Positions 24,118 to 32,047 of a DNA stretch of 64,000 nucleotides are shown piece after piece (the first letter of the stretch is position 1; each line of letters starts with the position of its first letter). The stretch is from Streptomyces camelliae. Its GTDB lineage: Bacteria > Actinomycetota > Actinomycetes > Streptomycetales > Streptomycetaceae. A program made the translations under genes and the position numbers. The notes under the pieces are model-generated. The model had not been told where the DNA came from and made no database searches. It saw only the letters and a list, made by a program, of their open reading frames with translations. Location of the stretch: assembly GCF_027625935.1 (NCBI RefSeq), contig NZ_CP115300.1:1426001-1490000 (forward strand). The letters are read 5' to 3'.

Positions 24118-26265
24118 TCAGTCGGCCGGTGCGCTCCCGTCGGTCCGGCCGGCGCCACGGGCACCGTCGAGTCCGGGCGCGTGGCCGCGCCCCTGGGGTA
24201 TGGGCGTCGGGTCCAGGTGCTCTGCCCCGTCCATGCGTACGGGCGCCATGGGTACGGCCGCCGTACTGTCGATGTGTTCAAGGTGTTCCATGTGCTGCTG
24301 CGCCTCGGCGAGTCCGATCCCGCGCTGGAAGGCCGCCATCAGTCCCGGGTCGTGGCCCGGGACGGTGTCGGCGTCCTGGCGGGGTGCGGGGCCACCGCGC
24401 AGCTGGGGCACGATGTGCTCCTGGGCGCGTCGGCGGGGCAGTTGGGGCTTGCCCATGGTGCCGCGCACGGTGCCGGCGCGCGGGGTGGGCAGGATGCCGG
24501 CGTGCGCCTCGACGGCCGGCCGGTCCCCGGCGCCGATGCCGGGCACGGCCGCGGCGGGCGTGGGCCGGTCCTGCCGGGCACCGCGTACGGGAAGGGGGGC
24601 CGGTACGCCACCACCGTGCCGGTCGTGCGGTCCCTCGCCGCCGGTCTGCCCCGAGCCGGCCTCGGCACGGGACCGCCCGGAACCACCGGGCACCGAACCA
24701 TCGACCGCTGAACCGCCGGCCACTGATCCACCGGGCGCTGAACCGCCGGTCATGGAACCGCTGTCCCCGGATCCGGAACCGGAACCGGTCTCGGTACCGT
24801 GCCGCCCGGTCCCGCGCTGGGCGTGCCGCCGCCGTCCGGTGCCCGGAGCCTGTCCGGCACCGGTCTGTCCGGCGCCGGCCTGCGCGGCGGGGGTCCCGTC
24901 CCCCGACCAGCCGCCTGTCACCTGCGAGGACCCCGGCGCGGCAGCCGGTGTCCGGGTCTGCACCTGTACCTGCGCCGGCACCGCTGCCTGCGCGTGCGGC
25001 CCGTGCCCCTGCGGTCCCGTCTGCGGCGACGCACCGGTGCCGGCCGCCTCCTGGGGCTGTGCCGTGCCCAACAACGCCTGCGGGACGACGAGTACGGCCT
25101 GGACACCACCGTAGATGTTGGTCTGCAGCCGCACGTGGATGCCGTGCCGGCGGGCGAGCTGGGAGACGACGTAGAGCCCGATGCGGCCGTCGGCCAGCAG
25201 GCTGGCGACGTTGACCTGGTCGGGGTCGGCGAGCAGGGCGTTCATCCGGTTCTGTTCGCCGACGGGCATGCCGAGTCCGCGGTCCTCGACCTCCACGGCG
25301 AGCCCCGAGGTGACGAGGCCCGCGCGCAGCAGCACCTGGGTGTGCGGGGCGGAGAACACCGAGGCGTTCTCGATGAGTTCGGCGAGCAGATGGATGACGT
25401 CGGCGACGGCGTGGCCGCGCAGTTCGCCGGCGATCGGCGGCACCAGCTTCACCCGGGAGTACTGCTCGACCTCCGCGATGGCGGAGCGCAGCACCTCGGT
25501 CATGCTCACCGGGTTGCTCCACTGCCGCCGGGAGACGGCGCCGCCGAGCACGGCGAGGTTCTCCGCGTGCCGCCGGATCCGGGTGGCCAGGTGGTCCACG
25601 TGGAACAGACCCTTGAGCAGGTCGGGGTCCTCGATCTCGTTCTCCAGCTCGTCGAGGATCGAGATCTCCCGGTGCACGAGGGACTGCAGCCGGCGCGCGA
25701 GGTTGACGAAGACCTCCAGCTTCTGCTCGCTGCCCGTGTGGCTGGAGAGCTGGGCGGCGCGCACGACGGCGGTGACGGCGCCGTCGTGCGCGCGGGCGAG
25801 GTCGGCGGCGAGCAGTTCGAGTTCGTCGGCGTCCGCGGGCGGCCGGCGCGACGGGGTGCGCTGCGGCGGGGTCGCACCCTGGCGCAGCGTGTCCACGAGG
25901 GCGTGCAGGTCGGCCTCGCCGCGCGCGGCGGTACGGCGCAGCGCGTCGACGCGGTCGGCGACCGAACGGGCGGCGCGGTCGGCGGCCACGGCGGCGATGA
26001 GAATGCCGGCGATCGTCACGGCGACCGCGCCGGCGAGCACCGCCCACAGGACGGGACCCGTGCGGGCGCCGGTGGAGCGGATGCTGAACAGGACCGCGGC
26101 GGTGGCGCTGAGCGCGACCGCGAGGGGCGGCAGTACGGCGAGCCGCATGAGCTGGGGCCGTATGTGCGTCTCGGGCAGTGCGGGAGTCGTTCGGGCGACC
26201 GGCCGCCCGTGCCGGCCGCCCTCCCGGCGGTCGGCGCGCGTGGCCGGTGCTCGGAGGTGAGACAT
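24118..26265 (-). CDS. cvnA: Conservon sensor histidine-kinase-like protein (CvnA-like)
   Basis: A 715-residue membrane protein heading the cvn operon. Two transmembrane helices lie near the N-terminus (RLAVLPPLAVALSATAAVLF and WAVLAGAVAVTIAGILIAAV). An ATPase domain follows with an N box (LLAELIENASVFSAPH), G1 box (VEDRGLGMP) and G2 region (LYVVSQLARRHGIHV). No conventional HisKA phospho-acceptor segment is evident, as in other CvnA proteins. The last roughly 270 residues are a low-complexity Gly/Ser/Pro/Gln tail, probably disordered. ATG 26265 follows GAGGA; a start at 26325 would add 20 residues. Confidence 0.92.
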   Translation of the reverse strand: MSHLRAPATRADRREGGRHGRPVARTTPALPETHIRPQLMRLAVLPPLAVALSATAAVLFSIRSTGARTGPVLWAVLAGAVAVTIAGILIAAVAADRAARSVADRVDALRRTAARGEADLHALVDTLRQGATPPQRTPSRRPPADADELELLAADLARAHDGAVTAVVRAAQLSSHTGSEQKLEVFVNLARRLQSLVHREISILDELENEIEDPDLLKGLFHVDHLATRIRRHAENLAVLGGAVSRRQWSNPVSMTEVLRSAIAEVEQYSRVKLVPPIAGELRGHAVADVIHLLAELIENASVFSAPHTQVLLRAGLVTSGLAVEVEDRGLGMPVGEQNRMNALLADPDQVNVASLLADGRIGLYVVSQLARRHGIHVRLQTNIYGGVQAVLVVPQALLGTAQPQEAAGTGASPQTGPQGHGPHAQAAVPAQVQVQTRTPAAAPGSSQVTGGWSGDGTPAAQAGAGQTGAGQAPGTGRRRHAQRGTGRHGTETGSGSGSGDSGSMTGGSAPGGSVAGGSAVDGSVPGGSGRSRAEAGSGQTGGEGPHDRHGGGVPAPLPVRGARQDRPTPAAAVPGIGAGDRPAVEAHAGILPTPRAGTVRGTMGKPQLPRRRAQEHIVPQLRGGPAPRQDADTVPGHDPGLMAAFQRGIGLAEAQQHMEHLEHIDSTAAVPMAPVRMDGAEHLDPTPIPQGRGHAPGLDGARGAGRTDGSAPAD

Positions 26266-26613
26266 CGCTTGCGTCCTCGTACTGGTCCGTGGTGCCTGTT
26301 CTCGCGGGGTGCGCGAGGCGGGCATGCGTCATCGCGTCGGCCGGCGGAACCGGGGACTCCGGCCACCCGTCGCCGACGGACACTCACAGTAGTTGCCTGA
26401 GCATCATGTGCGGTGGGCAGTTGACAAAGTCCCCCGAGGAGCGTCCCGCTCTGGTATGAAGCCTCGTACGACAGACCGATAACCGGCCGGGGTCGCCCGA
26501 CGGCAAGGGCGGCACCCTGTCGCTTGGTTACGGAGAGTTTCGGTTTTGGCCTTGGTTCTGTGAATCGACCGGGCTGTCACAGGTGCTGCGTTCGCTCGCG
26601 CACGCGCGGCACG
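26266..26613. other. cvn operon leader and promoter region
   Basis: About 350 bp with no gene I can support. On the minus strand TTGTCA (26427-26422) and GATGCT (26405-26400) are separated by 16 bp and form a possible promoter for cvnA, giving a leader of about 125 nt. The plus strand also shows TTGACA at 26421, without a good partner -10. The right edge is the strong hairpin listed next. Confidence 0.4.
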
Positions 26614-26670
26614 CGACAACGGCCGCTGCGGGAGGAGCACATCGTGCTCCTCCCGCAGCGGCCGTTGTCG
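26614..26670 (-). terminator. 27-bp perfect inverted repeat, terminator of the MBL gene
   Basis: Arms 26614-26640 and 26644-26670 are perfectly complementary over 27 bp with a 3-nt loop (ATC). The hairpin begins 11 nt after the stop codon of the metallo-hydrolase gene. There is no U-tract, but the stem is exceptionally long and stable. It isolates that gene from the cvn leader. Confidence 0.9.
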
Positions 26671-26681
26671 TCAGGCGCGCG

Positions 26682-27848
26682 TCAGCCCCGCGCGGGCGGC
26701 TCCGCCACCAGTGCGCCGACCGAGCGCCAGGTGCGGCGCTCCGTGCCCGCCACTCCGCGCCACCAGGCCTCCGCCGGAAGCTTGCCCTCCGGTTCGAAGG
26801 GCTCGCCGGGCCGGGGCAGGGCCACCGCCTGGCCGGCCTCCTCGGCCGCCTCCTTGGTCCACTCCCCCGGCTCGGCCCACGGGTGCGGAGCGAGGTTGAA
26901 GGTGCCCCAGTGGATCGGCAGCAGCACGCCGTGCGGTGCGCCGCCCTGGAGGTCCAGGTGGGCGCGCAGGCCCTCGTCGGGGCGCATGTGGATGTCGGGC
27001 CAGAAGTCGCTGTAGGCCCCGATCTGGATCATCGTCGCGTCGAACGGGCCGTGGGCCGCGCCGATGTCCTTGAAGCCCTCGAAGTAGCCGGTGTCGCCGC
27101 TGTGGTAGATCCGGTGCTCCTCACCGGCGACGGCCCAGGACGCCCAGAGGGTGTGCTGGGTGTTGCGCAGACCGCGGCCGCAGAAGTGGCGGGCCGGGGT
27201 GGCGGTGAGGGTGAGGCCGCCGATTCTGGTGGACTCGTGCCAGTCCAGCTCGCGCAGCCGGTCCGCGGAGACGCCCCAGTGCTCCAGGTGGGCGCCGACG
27301 CCGAGCGGCACGGCGAACACGGTGTCCGTGCCGGCCAGCGCCTTGATCGTGGGCAGGTCGAGGTGGTCGTAGTGGTCGTGGGAGATCACCACCACGTCGA
27401 CCTCGCCGAGCGCGGCCAGCGGCAGCGGCACGGGGTGCAGCCGCCGCGGTCCGGCAAACGGGAACGGGGAGCAGCGCTCGCCCCAGACCGGGTCGAACAG
27501 CACCCGGTGGCCGTCGATCTCCGCCAGCACGCTGGAGTGTCCCATCCAGGTCAGCCGCAGCCCGGTGGCGGGCGGCTTGGCCAGGTCGGCGAAGGTCGTG
27601 GGGTGCACCGGGACGGTGCCCTCCGGGGCGCGCAGGGGCCGGGTCTCCTTGTCGAAGAACACCTTCGCGAAGTCCAGCGTGGAGCCGGAGGGCCGGGTGC
27701 GCGCGATGCCGCCGGGGTTCTGGAAGACGCCGTCCTTGAAGTGGGGGGAGCGGCGGATGCGTGCCATGCGCTCACCGCCCGGGTCCGCGCCGAAGGCAGC
27801 CGGCCGCAGTGCGCGGAGCCCGGAGATCGAGGAACGCAGTCCGGTCAC
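26682..27848 (-). CDS. MBL-fold metallo-hydrolase (UlaG/NAPE-PLD-like)
   Basis: A 388-residue metallo-beta-lactamase-fold hydrolase. The zinc-binding signature is VVISHDHYDHLDLPTI (HxHxDH); further ligands lie in TPARHFCGRGL and in YHSGDTGYFEGF. The N-terminal segment RLTWMGHSSVLAEIDGHRVL and the VWGERCSPF motif are typical of the branch that includes NAPE-hydrolysing phospholipase D and related lactonase-like proteins. The substrate is not known. It is transcribed away from the amino-acid dehydrogenase and ends at the 27-bp hairpin. Confidence 0.9.
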   Translation of the reverse strand: MTGLRSSISGLRALRPAAFGADPGGERMARIRRSPHFKDGVFQNPGGIARTRPSGSTLDFAKVFFDKETRPLRAPEGTVPVHPTTFADLAKPPATGLRLTWMGHSSVLAEIDGHRVLFDPVWGERCSPFPFAGPRRLHPVPLPLAALGEVDVVVISHDHYDHLDLPTIKALAGTDTVFAVPLGVGAHLEHWGVSADRLRELDWHESTRIGGLTLTATPARHFCGRGLRNTQHTLWASWAVAGEEHRIYHSGDTGYFEGFKDIGAAHGPFDATMIQIGAYSDFWPDIHMRPDEGLRAHLDLQGGAPHGVLLPIHWGTFNLAPHPWAEPGEWTKEAAEEAGQAVALPRPGEPFEPEGKLPAEAWWRGVAGTERRTWRSVGALVAEPPARG

Positions 27849-27945
27849 GGTACCTCCCGGTGGAGTGGGTGAGGCTCCCCATTATGGTCGGCGCCTCCGA
27901 CAGTCCGGGCCCCCCGGGGTGCCGGTCCGCTCCTGCCGTGCACTA

Positions 27946-28011
27946 CTGAACCGCCGTTCAGCGCGTTGACAGGGTGCGAACGGGCTCCCGATACTGACTC
28001 AGGATTCAGTA
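27946..28011 (+). promoter_or_regulatory. Promoter flanked by two palindromes
   Basis: A strong promoter, TTGACA (27966-27971) - 18 bp - GATACT (27990-27995), is bracketed by two inverted repeats. CTGAAC-cgcc-GTTCAG (27946-27961) ends 5 bp before the -35, and TACTGA-n8-TCAGTA (27992-28011) overlaps the -10. The arrangement suits repression, most simply by the TetR-type product of the gene after the dehydrogenase. The two palindromes share the core CTGAa/TTCAG. The leader would be about 135 nt. Confidence 0.65.
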
Positions 28012-28139
28012 ATGGGGTGGTCCCCGGGGGCGCCGTGTGCGAGAGGCGCCTCCACGCGCGCGCGGCCGTGGACGGGGCCGACGCCGTCACCGCCCCATCT
28101 CCCTCCCCCGTCCCCGCGTTCGCGTTCCCGAGGAGACCC

Positions 28140-29324
28140 ATGTCCGCCCCCGCCCCCTTGATGTCGCTCGTCTGGACCGACCACGTCACCGGCCGTCAGG
28201 GCTTCCTGGTCGTGGACCGGCTGGTGCGCGGCGTGGCCGGCGGCGGGCTGCGGATGCGCCCCGGCTGCACCCTGGAGGAGGTGGCGGGGCTCGCCCGCGG
28301 CATGACGATGAAGGAGGCCCTGCACTACGACCCCGAGGGCCGCTACATCCCGCTCGGCGGCGCCAAGGGCGGCATCGACTGCGATCCCCGGGCGCCGGAG
28401 GCGTACGGGCTGCTGGTGCGTTATCTGCGGGCCATGCGGCCGTACATCGAGACCCTCTGGGCCACCGGCGAGGATCTCGGCCTCTCCCAGGACCTGGTCG
28501 ACCGCGCGGCGGCCGAGGCGGGCCTGGTCTCCTCCGTGCAGGCGGTGTACCCGCTGCTGGACGACGAGACGGCGGCCCGAGCACGGCTCGCGGACGCCTT
28601 CGCCGTCGAGGTGGACGGCATCGGACTGGACGAGCTGGCCGGCGGCTGCGGGGTCGCCGAGTCGGTGCTCACGGCCCTGGACCGGGCGTCGGTTCCGTAC
28701 GCGGGCACGCGCGTGGCCGTCCAGGGGTTCGGCACGATGGGCGGGGCCACCGCGCGGTTCCTCGCGCGCGCGGGGCTGACGGTGGTGGCGGTCGCCGACA
28801 TCAAGGGCACGATGGCCAATCCGGCGGGGCTCGACGTCGAGGCACTGCTGGCCGCGCGGGACGGGTACGGCACCGTCGACCGCCGTGTGCTGCGGCCCGG
28901 CGACCGTGAGCTGCCCGGCGACGCCTGGCTGTCGGCCGGCGCGGAGGTGCTGGTGCCGGCGGCCGTGTCGTACGCGATCGACACCGGCAACCAGGAGCGG
29001 ATCGGTGCCCGTTGGATCGTGGAGGCCGCCAACATGCCGGTCCTGCCGGAGGCGGAGGCGCTGCTGGCCGCGCGCGGGGTGACCGTGCTGCCGGACGTGG
29101 TGGTCAACTCCGGTACGAACGCCTGGTGGTGGTGGACCCTGTTCGGGGACATCGGCGCGGACGCCGGCGAGGCCTTCGCCCGCCTCCGGCGTTCCATGCG
29201 CGCCCTGACCGGCCTGATGCTCGACCGCGCGGACGCCGACGGTACGACACCCCGCGCGGCCGCCCACGCCCTGGTGGCCGACCGGCTGCCGGTGATCGCG
29301 GAACGCTTCGGGTGGTACCGGTGA
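28140..29324 (+). CDS. Glu/Leu/Phe/Val dehydrogenase family protein
   Basis: A 394-residue NAD(P)-dependent amino-acid dehydrogenase that interconverts an amino acid and its 2-oxo acid. ATG 28140 follows AGGAG at the right distance; the open frame upstream is leader sequence. The catalytic lysine region is MTMKEALHYDPEGRYIPLGG and then AKGGIDCDPRAPEA. The dinucleotide fold begins VAVQGFGTMGGATARFL, and the conserved C-terminal NSGTNAWWWW is present. Sequence features do not distinguish the substrate; it is not an obvious valine dehydrogenase. A TetR regulator follows 120 bp downstream. Confidence 0.9.
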   Translation: MSAPAPLMSLVWTDHVTGRQGFLVVDRLVRGVAGGGLRMRPGCTLEEVAGLARGMTMKEALHYDPEGRYIPLGGAKGGIDCDPRAPEAYGLLVRYLRAMRPYIETLWATGEDLGLSQDLVDRAAAEAGLVSSVQAVYPLLDDETAARARLADAFAVEVDGIGLDELAGGCGVAESVLTALDRASVPYAGTRVAVQGFGTMGGATARFLARAGLTVVAVADIKGTMANPAGLDVEALLAARDGYGTVDRRVLRPGDRELPGDAWLSAGAEVLVPAAVSYAIDTGNQERIGARWIVEAANMPVLPEAEALLAARGVTVLPDVVVNSGTNAWWWWTLFGDIGADAGEAFARLRRSMRALTGLMLDRADADGTTPRAAAHALVADRLPVIAERFGWYR

Positions 29325-29444
29325 CGGCGGCGCGCAACTGACTCAACTGGCAGCAACCAATGGGCTGCTGAGCCTGCGCCCCCGGCCGCACGGGTGTGCC
29401 TGAGGTCTTCGGTGCCGGTCCGGACGGCTGTGTAGGGTGACGGC

Positions 29445-30065
29445 GTGGCGAGAGTGCGGTTGAGCGTGGCCGAGCGGCGGGAGGAGTTGCTGCGGGCCGC
29501 CATCGGGCAGATCGAGGCGCGGGGCGTGGCGGCGGTCAGGATCGCCGACGTGGCCGCGGCGCTCGGGGTGAGCAGCGCGCTGGTGCTGTACCACTTCTCC
29601 ACGAAGGAGAAGCTGGTGGCCGCCGCGTTCGCCTACGCCGCCGAGGACGACCTCACGCATCTGCGCAAGCTGCTGGGGCGGCGTACGTCCGCGCTGCGCC
29701 GGCTACGGGCGGCGGTGCGCTGGTACGCGCCGACCGGCCAGGCCAAGGGCTGGCGGCTGTGGATCGAGGGCTGGGCGGTGGCCCTGCGCGAGCCCGCGCT
29801 GCGCGAGGTCACCCGGGACCTGGACAAGCAGTGGAAGGCGGCGATCGCCGAGGTGATCAGCGAGGGCGTGGCCGCGGGCGAGTTCACCTGTGCCGACCCG
29901 GCCACTGCCGCCCTGCGGCTGACCGCGCTGCTGGACGGGCTGGCGGTGCAGCTGACGTCGTACCCGGGCGCGATGCCGCGCAGCCGGGCACAGGAGTGGG
30001 TGGACGACGCTCTCGCCCGCGAACTGGGCCTGGACCGAGGGGCGTTGACCGAACGGGGGCACTGA
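29445..30065 (+). CDS. TetR-family transcriptional regulator
   Basis: A 206-residue repressor-type protein. The helix-turn-helix is at residues about 10-55 (AAVRIADVAAALGVSSALVL then YHFSTKEKLVAAAF). The C-terminal ligand domain includes WRLWIEGWAVALREPALREV and resembles the BetI-like C-terminal type (TetR_C_6). The start is GTG. It lies downstream of the amino-acid dehydrogenase gene, whose promoter carries two palindromes of suitable form, so it is the likely regulator of that gene. Confidence 0.9.
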   Translation: MARVRLSVAERREELLRAAIGQIEARGVAAVRIADVAAALGVSSALVLYHFSTKEKLVAAAFAYAAEDDLTHLRKLLGRRTSALRRLRAAVRWYAPTGQAKGWRLWIEGWAVALREPALREVTRDLDKQWKAAIAEVISEGVAAGEFTCADPATAALRLTALLDGLAVQLTSYPGAMPRSRAQEWVDDALARELGLDRGALTERGH

Positions 30066-30107
30066 ACGGCCATCGGGACGGGCAACGCCCGGAAGCCCCC
30101 CACCCGC

Positions 30108-30135
30108 CCCACCCCGCCGGCGCAGGCGGGGTGGG
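30108..30135. terminator. 11-bp perfect hairpin between convergent genes
   Basis: CCCACCCCGCC and GGCGGGGTGGG pair perfectly around a 6-nt loop. The hairpin lies between the TetR gene (ends 30065) and the GDSL hydrolase (ends 30147), so it can terminate both. Confidence 0.85.
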
Positions 30136-30146
30136 AGGAGTGACGG

Positions 30147-30965
30147 TCAGGCCACCGAGGCGATGCGGTGTTTGATGTCGTCCGGGGACAGGGCGCCCTT
30201 CGCGGTCACGTGGTCGCCGGAGGACTCGCCGCGCAGTCGGCGGCCGATCCACGGGACGAGGTACTCGCGGGCCCAGTGGACGTCGTCGCGGCGGATGTCC
30301 AGCGTGCCCCGGGGCGGCAGCGGCGGCCACGGCTGCTCCGGGTCGGCAGGGATCTCCAGGCCGAGCGCCTGGCCGGCGCGCAGCGCCACGCGCGTGTGCC
30401 CCTCGGGAGAGAGGTGGAGCCGGTCGCTGTCCCACGCCCTGCGGTCCTGCACGGACTTGAGGGACCACAGGTCGAGCACCGGGCAGCCGTACCGGTCGGC
30501 GATGGCCCGCACATGTCCGTTGTACGTGGCGATCTTGCCGCGCAGATGCTTGAGCACGGGAACGCCCCGCGTGTCGAAGCCGGTCGTCACCAGCACGGTG
30601 CCCGCGGCCTCCGTCAGCCGGGCCACGGCCCGCTCGAAACGCTCGGCCACCTCGTCCGGGTCGGTGCCCGGGCGGATGATGTCGTTGCCTCCCGCACAGA
30701 AGGAGACCAGGTCCGGGGCCAGTTCGACCGCCTGTGGGAGCTGGTCCTCCACGATCTGGTCGAGCAGCTTCCCGCGGACCGCGAGATTGGTGTACTTGAA
30801 GTCGCCCTCGGGGCGCCGGTCGGCGAGCAGGACCGCGAACCGGTCGGCCCAGCCCACGAACGCCCCGTCGGGCCCGGGGTCGCCGACGCCCTCGGTGAAG
30901 CTGTCCCCCACCGCCACGTACGACCCGATCACTGATCTGTTGTCATTCTTCGAATCGTCTGCCAC
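30147..30965 (-). CDS. SGNH/GDSL-family hydrolase
   Basis: A 272-residue esterase/lipase-type hydrolase. Block I carries the nucleophile in YVAVGDSFTEGVGD (Ser near residue 22), block III is CAGGNDI, and block V is SDRLHLSPEGH, with the catalytic Asp and His. No signal peptide is present, so the enzyme is probably cytoplasmic. The GTG start has no strong ribosome site nearby. The substrate is unknown. Confidence 0.9.
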   Translation of the reverse strand: MADDSKNDNRSVIGSYVAVGDSFTEGVGDPGPDGAFVGWADRFAVLLADRRPEGDFKYTNLAVRGKLLDQIVEDQLPQAVELAPDLVSFCAGGNDIIRPGTDPDEVAERFERAVARLTEAAGTVLVTTGFDTRGVPVLKHLRGKIATYNGHVRAIADRYGCPVLDLWSLKSVQDRRAWDSDRLHLSPEGHTRVALRAGQALGLEIPADPEQPWPPLPPRGTLDIRRDDVHWAREYLVPWIGRRLRGESSGDHVTAKGALSPDDIKHRIASVA

Positions 30966-31076
30966 GTCGGACCATGATTCACCTTCGGATGTGACCTACG
31001 CGACCGTAGGCAGGGGTTGACGAACGGTGAGATGAGCCACTCTTAAATCATTTGCCATTCAGGAATACGCCGGCTT

Positions 31077-31793
31077 TCAGCGCTGTTGAGTGTGCGGTCG
31101 CCACACCCGGAAGCCGGTGACCCTGAAGTGGCTCCACACGGTCCGGAAGGCGAAGTATCCGCCGGTGTACGGCTCGGGGTCCGTGTAGTCGAACACCAGG
31201 CGGCCGTTGTTCCACCACTGCACGAGCGAGCCGTCGGAGACGATGCGCACGTGGTTGGGCTGGTTCGGGACCAGCAGCGGCTCGGTGTAGTCGTAGACGA
31301 GCGGCCGGACTCCGGGTTCGCCGACGTAGCGGCGCAGCCGGGTGGTGGTGTTGTAGTTCGCGCCGTAGCCCGCGTAGTAGGTCGTGAGGTAGTCGTACTC
31401 GGCGAGCGCGCCGGTGCGGTGCGTGGCGAACAGGTCGGCCGGGGAGCGGACGTCCGTCGCGTTCCAGAAGTTGTTCAGGTCCGAGACGCGGTCGTTGGGG
31501 CCGCCTTCCGAGACCGCGGTGGCGGTGTACTCCAGGACGTAGGGCCCGTCGAGCCGGTGCCGGAACCAGACCGTCGCGCCGCTCGGCACGTCGATGTCCA
31601 GGACCCCGCGGCCGGCGGTGACGCTGCCGCCGTCCTGGAGTTCCCTCGCCCACCGGCCGAGGCCGTGCCGGAAGTCGTCGTGGGCGAGGAGCCGGCGACG
31701 GCCGGGCGCGGCGCTTACGGCCGGGGCGGGGGCGAGCGCGGCCAGGGCGGCCGAGGCCGCGAGGGCGGTGAAGGCCCGGCGGGTGGTCGTCAT
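31077..31793 (-). CDS. Secreted YesU-like (DUF1961/DUF6250-type) protein
   Basis: A 238-residue protein with a Tat-like signal sequence (TTTRRAFTALAASAALAAL, cleavage near AVSA-AP). The mature part has a concanavalin-like beta sandwich pattern: LAHDDFRHGLGRWARELQDG, SGATVWFRHRLDGPYVLEY, DLNNFWNATD and WWNNGRLVFDYTDPEPYT. It resembles YesU-type proteins found with pectin and rhamnogalacturonan degradation genes. It probably binds or acts on plant polysaccharide outside the cell. ATG 31793 follows GGAAGGAG. A LacI-type operator lies 57 bp upstream, and an alpha-galactosidase gene lies next on the same strand. Confidence 0.75.
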   Translation of the reverse strand: MTTTRRAFTALAASAALAALAPAPAVSAAPGRRRLLAHDDFRHGLGRWARELQDGGSVTAGRGVLDIDVPSGATVWFRHRLDGPYVLEYTATAVSEGGPNDRVSDLNNFWNATDVRSPADLFATHRTGALAEYDYLTTYYAGYGANYNTTTRLRRYVGEPGVRPLVYDYTEPLLVPNQPNHVRIVSDGSLVQWWNNGRLVFDYTDPEPYTGGYFAFRTVWSHFRVTGFRVWRPHTQQR

Positions 31794-31849
31794 GTGCGGG
31801 GCTCCTTCCGGAGGACCAGGGGGTGACGTCGTCGGCACGCACGCACGCA

Positions 31850-31861
31850 GTAAGCGCTTGC
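31850..31861 (-). promoter_or_regulatory. LacI-family operator (GTAAGCGCTTGC)
   Basis: The 12-mer GTAAGCGCTTGC fits the LacI/GalR family consensus GnAAGCGCTTnC with its palindromic AAGCGCTT core. It lies 57 bp upstream of the secreted YesU-like gene, where a sugar-responsive repressor would act. No LacI gene is in the window. Confidence 0.6.
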
Positions 31862-31966
31862 TGTCGACGGCGACCACTGTGTCCCGCGCCCACCCCTTCT
31901 GTCGACACCCTGGGCGCGTCCGCCATGTGACCGCAACACATGACACAGGGCGGAGGCCGAACAAGC

Positions 31967-32011
31967 CCCCGTCCGGGCGGCGGCAGAATGCGGCGTTCCG
32001 CCCGGACGGGG
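31967..32011 (-). terminator. 14-bp perfect hairpin after the alpha-galactosidase gene
   Basis: CCCCGTCCGGGCGG and CCGCCCGGACGGGG are perfect inverted arms with a 17-nt loop, 36 nt beyond the alpha-galactosidase stop. It separates that gene from the promoter of the YesU-like gene. Confidence 0.8.
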
Positions 32012-32047
32012 TCGAACGTCAGCGAGCGAGGCGCTGCTCACGCATCA

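Noticed and set aside
26380..26580. Possible riboswitch in the cvn leader
   Set aside because: I could not match the sequence to any known aptamer core, and the pairing I could draw was weak.
26420..26640. Possible plus-strand small RNA from TTGACA at 26421 ending at the 27-bp hairpin
   Set aside because: No -10 element at a workable distance; the hairpin is fully explained as the terminator of the MBL gene.
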